DNA of 64,000 nt from Salminus brasiliensis. Taxonomy: Eukaryota; Chordata; Actinopteri; Characiformes; Bryconidae. Where the stretch lies: assembly GCF_030463535.1 (NCBI RefSeq), contig NC_132894.1, positions 27,672,625-27,736,624 of the forward strand, written 5' to 3'. A program made the translations under genes and the position numbers. The notes under the pieces are model-generated. The model had not been told where the DNA came from, did no database searches, and saw only the letters and a program-made list of their open reading frames with translations. This document shows positions 58,931 to 64,000 of this stretch, piece after piece. Every line of letters begins with the position of its first letter. Position 1 is the stretch's first letter.

Positions 58931-60569
58931 GCACAAAAGTAGAACGTCAACAAAAGAGGCAGGAAAGGGTTTTTATAATAATTGAATAACTAAATTTAAT
59001 ATAAGTATTAATCACGTTAATACATTTTACACATGCGGAGATTGAGACTAGCGCTTTCCTTTACTGTTCACGACACAGTGAGAGAGGACTTTTATTTTGG
59101 CGGATTCGCAGCACCAACGCAGCATCTACTCGCAGTCCTCAGTATAAGTTTATAATTTTATATTTTATATTTATAAGTTTATACAGTTTATAATAATAAT
59201 GTTTCACGATCTATTCGCTAAATTCTATATTTATATATTATTAGCGATACATTTATATATTTATTAATTTCCAAAATGTTAAAATTAAGATGAACGTATA
59301 ATATTTGTCAACTTTTTTATGGTACATATCTATTTAATAACTTAAAATAATTATTATGAAATTATATATTTTTTGTGAACTTTATCGTTAACTTTGTATG
59401 AAAGTATTTCTATCATGAGATGAATTTTATCATAACATTGAGAAATAGCGTTCTGCGCTCAGCTCTGGTCCCAGATAACGTTATCTGTCTTATATGTTAT
59501 ATGTGTAATTAATTTCTCAATTCAGTTTTAGTATTTTATATAAAACACACACACACACACACACACACTATACACTACAGTATACACACTATAGGATGAG
59601 CAGCGCCAGATGAGAGTCCTGTTGTCTGATTGAAGTGCCTCAAAGTGTTTAGTGTCTAAAAGCAGTGGCAACATTAGTGTATTTATAATCTTTCCTTTGT
59701 TTAAAGCGTGGCTATTACGAGCGTAGGTCACTAGGGGGCTCAGTTTATCTGCATTTGTTCAAAAAATGGAAATACCATTAAATCTACGACATGCAGCAGT
59801 CTCCAATGACACAGAAACCTGGTGGTGTTTTTCACCTTTAAATGTAAGCCCAGTAATTCACTGTTAATATGGCAAAATAATGTGGGAAGCTCAAGCACAG
59901 TTTTCTTCATAATCAGTTTCATTCAATCCACAATTTTAGTGTTTAACTAAAATATGTGATTAAACCTGATCACATCTTAGGGCCTGAGAGGACCAAATCA
60001 GTGACTGTATCTGTGATCTGTGAATTTTACTTTCTTACTCCAAGTGTACCCATCACGTTTGCTGTTTGCTTCTTAAGTTCTGTACTGGAGTCTGATGTAA
60101 CTGACGGGTAATAGTAGCTTGTATCCCTCCAGGTTAGCCATAGGTATCTGAGACTGGGAGCCCAACGAGAGCATAATGGCCTAGCAGTCTTTGGGTGGGC
60201 AGGATGGTCCACCTTCTCCCCCACTCAATACTGGTGTCTGTTAGCTGAAGAATGGGTAGTTAAAAAAAAAATAAATTGAAAAATGAGAAAAAAAAATCTG
60301 AAAATCACATTGTCTGATTGTCTGAAAAAAAGCAGTTGCTCATCAGGGCCAGGTGTGATGATTTCTCTGATATTTTTATTTGACAGTTTGCTGTGTTTCT
60401 TGATTCCAGGCTAAAACGGTATGCACCTTACTATGTATGTATTTACAGTAGGGTTGGAATGGTCCCATACTTTTAAAGCCTGGGATATTTTTTTAATTTA
60501 AACCTGGAAATAAACAGAACATTTTAGATAGAACCCGATAAGTGTGTACATAAAGCTTCTCCAAGTTTA
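58931..60569. other. Intergenic stretch upstream of rpl13
   Basis: AT-rich, with a CA run. A block near 60080-60240 (CACTCAATACTGGTGTCTGT, GGGAGCCCAACGAGAG) resembles a transposon-derived repeat but I cannot name it. No gene recognised. Confidence 0.6.
59545..59568. repeat. CA microsatellite
   Basis: Twelve AC units upstream of rpl13. Confidence 0.95.
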
Positions 60570-60772
60570 AAAAGCTCCAGCCCATATGTGGAAACTAAGA
60601 TGCAAAAACAGCCAATTTTCATGCCATTGTGAGGTTTTGAAAACAAGTGCATTTGCATATACCCACCTACTTAGTCTATAGCAGGTTTGCGCCACTCCTT
60701 CATGTTAAAGTTAATAGGAACTTACCACTGTTTGTTTTTTGAGGAAAAACACAGGGCAGCCAATTAAAACAG

Positions 60773-60778
<6 letters not shown>
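60570..60778 (+). repeat. Dispersed repeat R1, cut by a TA run and Tc1 element
   Basis: CCATATGTGGAAACTAAGAT, GCAAAAACAGCCAATTTT, TGCATTTGCATATACCCACC, TAGTCTATAGCAGG, ACACAGGGCAGCCAATTAAA. The copy stops at the TA microsatellite that contains the Tc1-like element; its expected 3' part is not seen after 61841. Confidence 0.6.

Positions 60779-60821
<43 letters not shown>
60779..60821. repeat. TA microsatellite, insertion target
   Basis: About 21 TA units directly flanking the left end of the Tc1-like element; more TA/TACA units follow the right end (61842-61870). Tc1/mariner elements insert at TA and duplicate it. Confidence 0.93.
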
Positions 60822-60825
<4 letters not shown>

Positions 60826-61841
60826 AGGGGGGAAAAAAGTATTTAGTCAGTCACCAATTGTGCAAGTTCTCCTACTTAAAAAGATGAGAGAGGCCTGTAA
60901 TTGACATCATAAGTAGACCTCAACTACGAGAGACAAAATGAGAAATTCAGAAAAATCACAGTGTCTGATTTTTTAAGAATTTATTTGCAAATATGGTGGA
61001 AAATAAGTATTTGGTCAATAACAAAAGTTCATCTCAATACTTTGTTATATATCCTTTGTTGGCAATGACAGAGGTAAACCTTTTCTGTAAGTCTACACAA
61101 GGTTGGCACACACTGTTGCTGGTATGTTGGCCCATTCCTCCATGCAGATCTCCTCTAGAGCAGTGATGTTTTGGGGCTATCGGCGGGCAACACGGACTTT
61201 CAACTCCCTCCAAGGTTTTCTATGGGGTTGAGATCTGGAGACTGGCTAGGCCACTCCAGGTCCAAGATCTGAGTCCCTGGAGGCGTAATGTGTTACTGAC
61301 GGTAGCTTTTGTAACATTGGTCCCAGCTTTCTGCAGGTCATTCACTAGATCCCACCATGTGGTTCTGGGATTTTTGCTCACCGTCCTTGTGATCATTTTG
61401 ACCCCATGGGCTAAGATTCTGCGTCGAGCCCCTGACCAAGGGAGATTAGCAGTGGTCTTGTAGGTCTCCCATTTTCTGATTATTGCTCCCACAGTAGATT
61501 TCTTCACACCAAGCTGCTTGCCAATTGCAGATTCAGTCTTCCCAGCCTGGTGCAGGTCTACAATTTTGTTTCTGGTGTCCTTCGACAGCTCTTTGGTCTT
61601 CACCATAGTGGAGTTTGGAGTGTGACTGTTTGAGGTTGTTTGTAGGTGACCAAATACTTCTTTTCCACCATTATTTGCAAATAAAGTCTTTAAAAATCAG
61701 ACAATGTGATTTTCAGATTTTTTTTTCTCATTTTGTCTCTCATAGTTGAGGTCTACCTATGATGTCAATTACAGACCTCTCATCTTTTTAAGTGGGAGAA
61801 CTTGCACAATTGGTGACTGACTAAATATTTTTCCCCCACTG
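60822..61841 (-). mobile_element. Tc1-like transposon, internally deleted, long inverted repeats
   Basis: About 1.02 kb with long terminal inverted repeats of roughly 190-200 bp: GTATTTAGTCAGTCACCAAT, TGTGCAAGTTCTCC and TTGACATCATA occur near both ends in opposite orientation. The right terminus reads CAGTGGGGGAAAAA on minus; the left is AAGTAGGGGGGAAAAA. Ends of this type carry two transposase-binding sites each. The transposase gene has lost its middle (see next entry), so the copy is non-autonomous, but the ends look fairly intact. Confidence 0.88.
61220..61606 (-). pseudogene. Tc1-type transposase, N-terminal half joined to C-terminal remnant
   Basis: Starts MVKTKELSKDTRNKIVDLHQ at 61606. 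Residues 1-55 form the paired-type helix-turn-helix (GKTESAIGKQLGVKKSTVGA), then the second DNA-binding subdomain (ISKNPRTTW-type, here TVSKNPRTTWWDLVNDLQ). After LRLQGLRSW the sequence jumps, in another frame, to EWPSQSPDLNPIENL, so about half the protein, including the first two catalytic aspartates, is deleted. Known family: Tc1/mariner, cut-and-paste at TA. The product, if made, could bind ends but not cut. Confidence 0.85.
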
Positions 61842-61870
61842 TATGTATATATATATACATACATACATAT

Positions 61871-63384
61871 AAATGGAGTTAGCATCATAAGCTGATATCA
61901 CAACCATGTTAAGGTCTTTTTACAAAAGGTTCAGATGTTTTTCAGTCTTATCCCTGCTGAAGCTCAAGTGGATCTGATCTGTTCAACAGAAGCTTCTGCA
62001 CAAAATTGTGCTCGGGTGCAGTCTTCAACCCTCCTTCTGGAGAACTACCTTCCTGCAGGTTTAAATTTTACATTTTTAGTAACTGTCTCAGGCCCTGCAG
62101 TATGTATATGATATAGGGGTTGCTGTTCAGCATTATGTGAGATGAAACATCATCCCCACTTATTAACCAAGACACAGTCTACAAAACGTAATGCATTACT
62201 GTCTGAAACCTGAAAAGTTATTAGACAGCGCAAGATGTTCTCTGACTGAAATAGAGACTATGATCACCGCTCCATTAATCATTAATAATTCTTGCGCTGC
62301 ACAAATCTCAATCTAAGGGCAAAGGTCAAGGTGCACAGTGCCTGAGTGAAGCAGCGGGTGCATTTCCTATCCATACACCATATCCAGCATCAGATAAGCC
62401 TCTGGTGTTCTGAACAGTAGAAGCGATTGTACAAACAGGACATCAGATTTTTTTTGGAGAAGAACATGCAATAGTGTGTAACCCTGAACTTTGGAGGTGT
62501 GGAAAATCTCCCCCTGATTTCTGCAGAAACACTGAGAAATGCACTTTATGAACTTGCTGAGGTCACAACACGTGCATGTTACTGGCTGAATCTCAAATAC
62601 CTCCTTATTCCCGATATACTGATCGACACAAGTCATTTAACAACGTCTACAATGCAGAAAGCACTAGATTTCAGACTCCCACAATATGAATAAATGTAAA
62701 CACTGTCCTATTATAAATATCCAGTGCCCTGTTTAGATTTATAATCCGTCATTTCGTAACTTGTGTAGTACACTACATAGCAAGTAGCGTGTCATTTGGG
62801 ATTAAACCTCTGTGTATTGGCTCTCTTTATGCTCTTTATGAGGCATTATAGCCCCATACAGGATATTTTAAAATGTCTGGATATATGCAGACAGAGCATT
62901 AAAGTGAGTTTCTAGAAAAGAACAGAAGCTGTAATTAATGTAAAGGTTGTGTTTAAGTGAAATTACACAAAATGTAAGACGGCCCCTGATTTATCACAGT
63001 ACTGGATGTTACACTGGCAGTTTTCTTTCGCCAGGCCAAGACTTTCATATTGCATGTCTCACTTATTATATTTGTTCTTGTCTTTTCAGAAGCAAAGTTC
63101 TAGCAAAAAGGAAGAAAATATGCAAGATCCTGAGTGTCATGTTTCCAACAGATACAAAAGATACACAAGATGCTCCAACAATAACAGTACATCTTTAATG
63201 GGCTTATTTTATTTTAATCAAATGTCATTTACAATTTCTCAGCATTCACCACATTTCACAGCCCACAGAAAGCACCAAAAAGCTCTTTGAAACACATGAT
63301 TACCTGCAGTATAGGCCACAAGAGTTTTGTTACACTAACACAAAATATGAGTAGCCTGCTGAAACAATTACAAAATCAGGATAA
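61871..63384. other. Intergenic stretch between Tc1 element and gcsh 3' end
   Basis: No gene or complete element recognised; a short fragment at 62025-62060 (CAACCCTCCTTCTGGAGAAC) belongs to a dispersed repeat. Confidence 0.55.
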
Positions 63385-63400
63385 ATATACTTCATAGAAT

Positions 63401-63406
63401 TTTATT
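63401..63406 (-). terminator. gcsh: gcsh polyadenylation signal
   Basis: AATAAA on minus, about 95 nt after the stop codon. A plausible end of the transcript near 63385; not verified. Confidence 0.65.
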
Positions 63407-63500
63407 AGTACAATCTGTAAAGGTAGCAATTTACAGCGTTTTTGACGGTGCATCAAACACTCTTTAGGATTAATAGCAGACAAGAAGTGGACTGAACACA

Positions 63501-63595
63501 TCACTCAAGTGACTTGACAAATTTTTCATAAGCAGCTTCATCCATGAGGGCTTCAAGTTCTCCAGGGTTTTCTATGGTCATCTTAATCAACCATC
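63501..63595 (-). CDS. gcsh: gcsh last coding exon
   Basis: 95 coding nt, 30 codons plus the completed split glycine codon and TGA at 63503-63501. Encodes the C-terminal helices. Confidence 0.94.
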
Positions 63596-63820
63596 CTTGA
63601 AAACAGGAGAAAGAATGATGAAGTGCATCAGAGAACCAGACTAGGGCCACTCAGGTTTGCCCAATGGCTAAGGGAAGTGTACACTCACCACGCTCATAGC
63701 AGGACGAATTGACAAGTCCAGGGTTGTCTGTCAGCTCTGAGTTGATTTCAGTAACTTCTCCGGTCAGTGGAGAGTATAACTCACTAGCAGCCTTCACACT
63801 TTCTAAAGCACCGAACTCCT
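63501..63820 (-). CDS. gcsh: Glycine cleavage system H protein, last two coding exons (5' part beyond right edge)
   Basis: H protein carries the lipoyl arm that shuttles the aminomethyl group between the P, T and L proteins of mitochondrial glycine cleavage. Exons 63820-63689 and 63595-63501 join in frame. The first holds [17 protein letters not shown]; the lysine in ESVKAAS is the lipoylation site of the family. Then [12 protein letters not shown] and [13 protein letters not shown]. The last exon reads [20 protein letters not shown] and ends KFVKSLE then TGA. Junctions: acceptor TCTTTCAG, donor GTGAGTG, acceptor TTTTCAAG. The mitochondrial targeting N-terminus and the first exons lie past position 64000. 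No stop or frameshift; a processed copy is ruled out by the intron. Confidence 0.95.
63689..63820 (-). CDS. gcsh: gcsh penultimate coding exon
   Basis: 132 nt, entering two bases into a codon boundary (AG completes the previous E/D codon) and leaving after one base. Contains the lipoyl-lysine hairpin. Confidence 0.94.
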
Positions 63821-64000
63821 CTGAAAGACAAAAGAAAAGACTCAGAATGCCGCAAATATTTCAAAGCAGCCAAAGCTACCTTCCTTATTTACTACATCAC
63901 ATAATGCTAGCTGCTAGCAACAGTTGCTAAACAGTAAATGGAGAGCTAATAAATTGAAGTCTTTGGACTGACTCTCAGGTTCCCTCTGGACTCTACATTC

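Noticed and set aside
61220..61606. Intact domesticated transposase or host DNA-binding gene
   Set aside because: It is framed by transposon inverted repeats, lacks the catalytic centre, and the C-terminal part is out of frame; a deletion derivative is the simpler reading.

Overview
This is vertebrate, almost certainly teleost fish, nuclear DNA. The evidence is long AT-rich introns with GT/AG junctions, three recognisable vertebrate genes, and a dense load of fish-type repeats: several Tc1-like transposon families, L2-type LINE 3' ends, tRNA-derived SINEs that share the L2 tail, and many CA, TA and GA microsatellites. Several repeats resemble families I associate with otophysan fish such as characins and catfishes, but that is recollection and the species is not determined.

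All three genes lie on the minus strand. From right to left (5'->3' in transcription) they are: (1) gcsh, the glycine cleavage system H protein, last two coding exons only (63501-63820), with the 5' part beyond the right edge; (2) rpl13, ribosomal protein L13, complete (about 55315-58839), with a 5'TOP leader exon, five coding exons giving 211 codons, and two C/D-box snoRNAs of the SNORD68 type in its introns; (3) cpne7, a copine most like copine-7, coding exons 1-11 (residues 1-372: both C2 domains and the start of the vWA domain), spread over 45 kb, with the 3' exons beyond the left edge. rpl13 followed in tandem by cpne7 matches the human 16q24.3 order as I recall it. The three genes do not form a pathway: gcsh is mitochondrial one-carbon metabolism, rpl13 and its snoRNAs serve ribosome production, and cpne7 is a calcium-dependent membrane-binding protein.

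Layout: 1-45401 cpne7 exons and introns (introns of 9.5 kb and 17.7 kb hold most of the repeats); 45402-47100 probable cpne7 5'UTR intron and promoter area; 47100-55315 intergenic, full of transposon remnants; 55315-58840 rpl13; 58840-63400 intergenic, with an internally deleted Tc1-like element sitting in a TA microsatellite; 63400-64000 gcsh 3' end.

I found no candidate for an undescribed gene system. The observations most worth a second look are the duplicated SNORD68-like snoRNA with diverged downstream guides, a minisatellite with a higher-order duplication next to an unexplained open stretch (27.8-28.9 kb), a perfect 23-bp-arm palindrome, a 200-bp intronic direct repeat, and several nested insertions.
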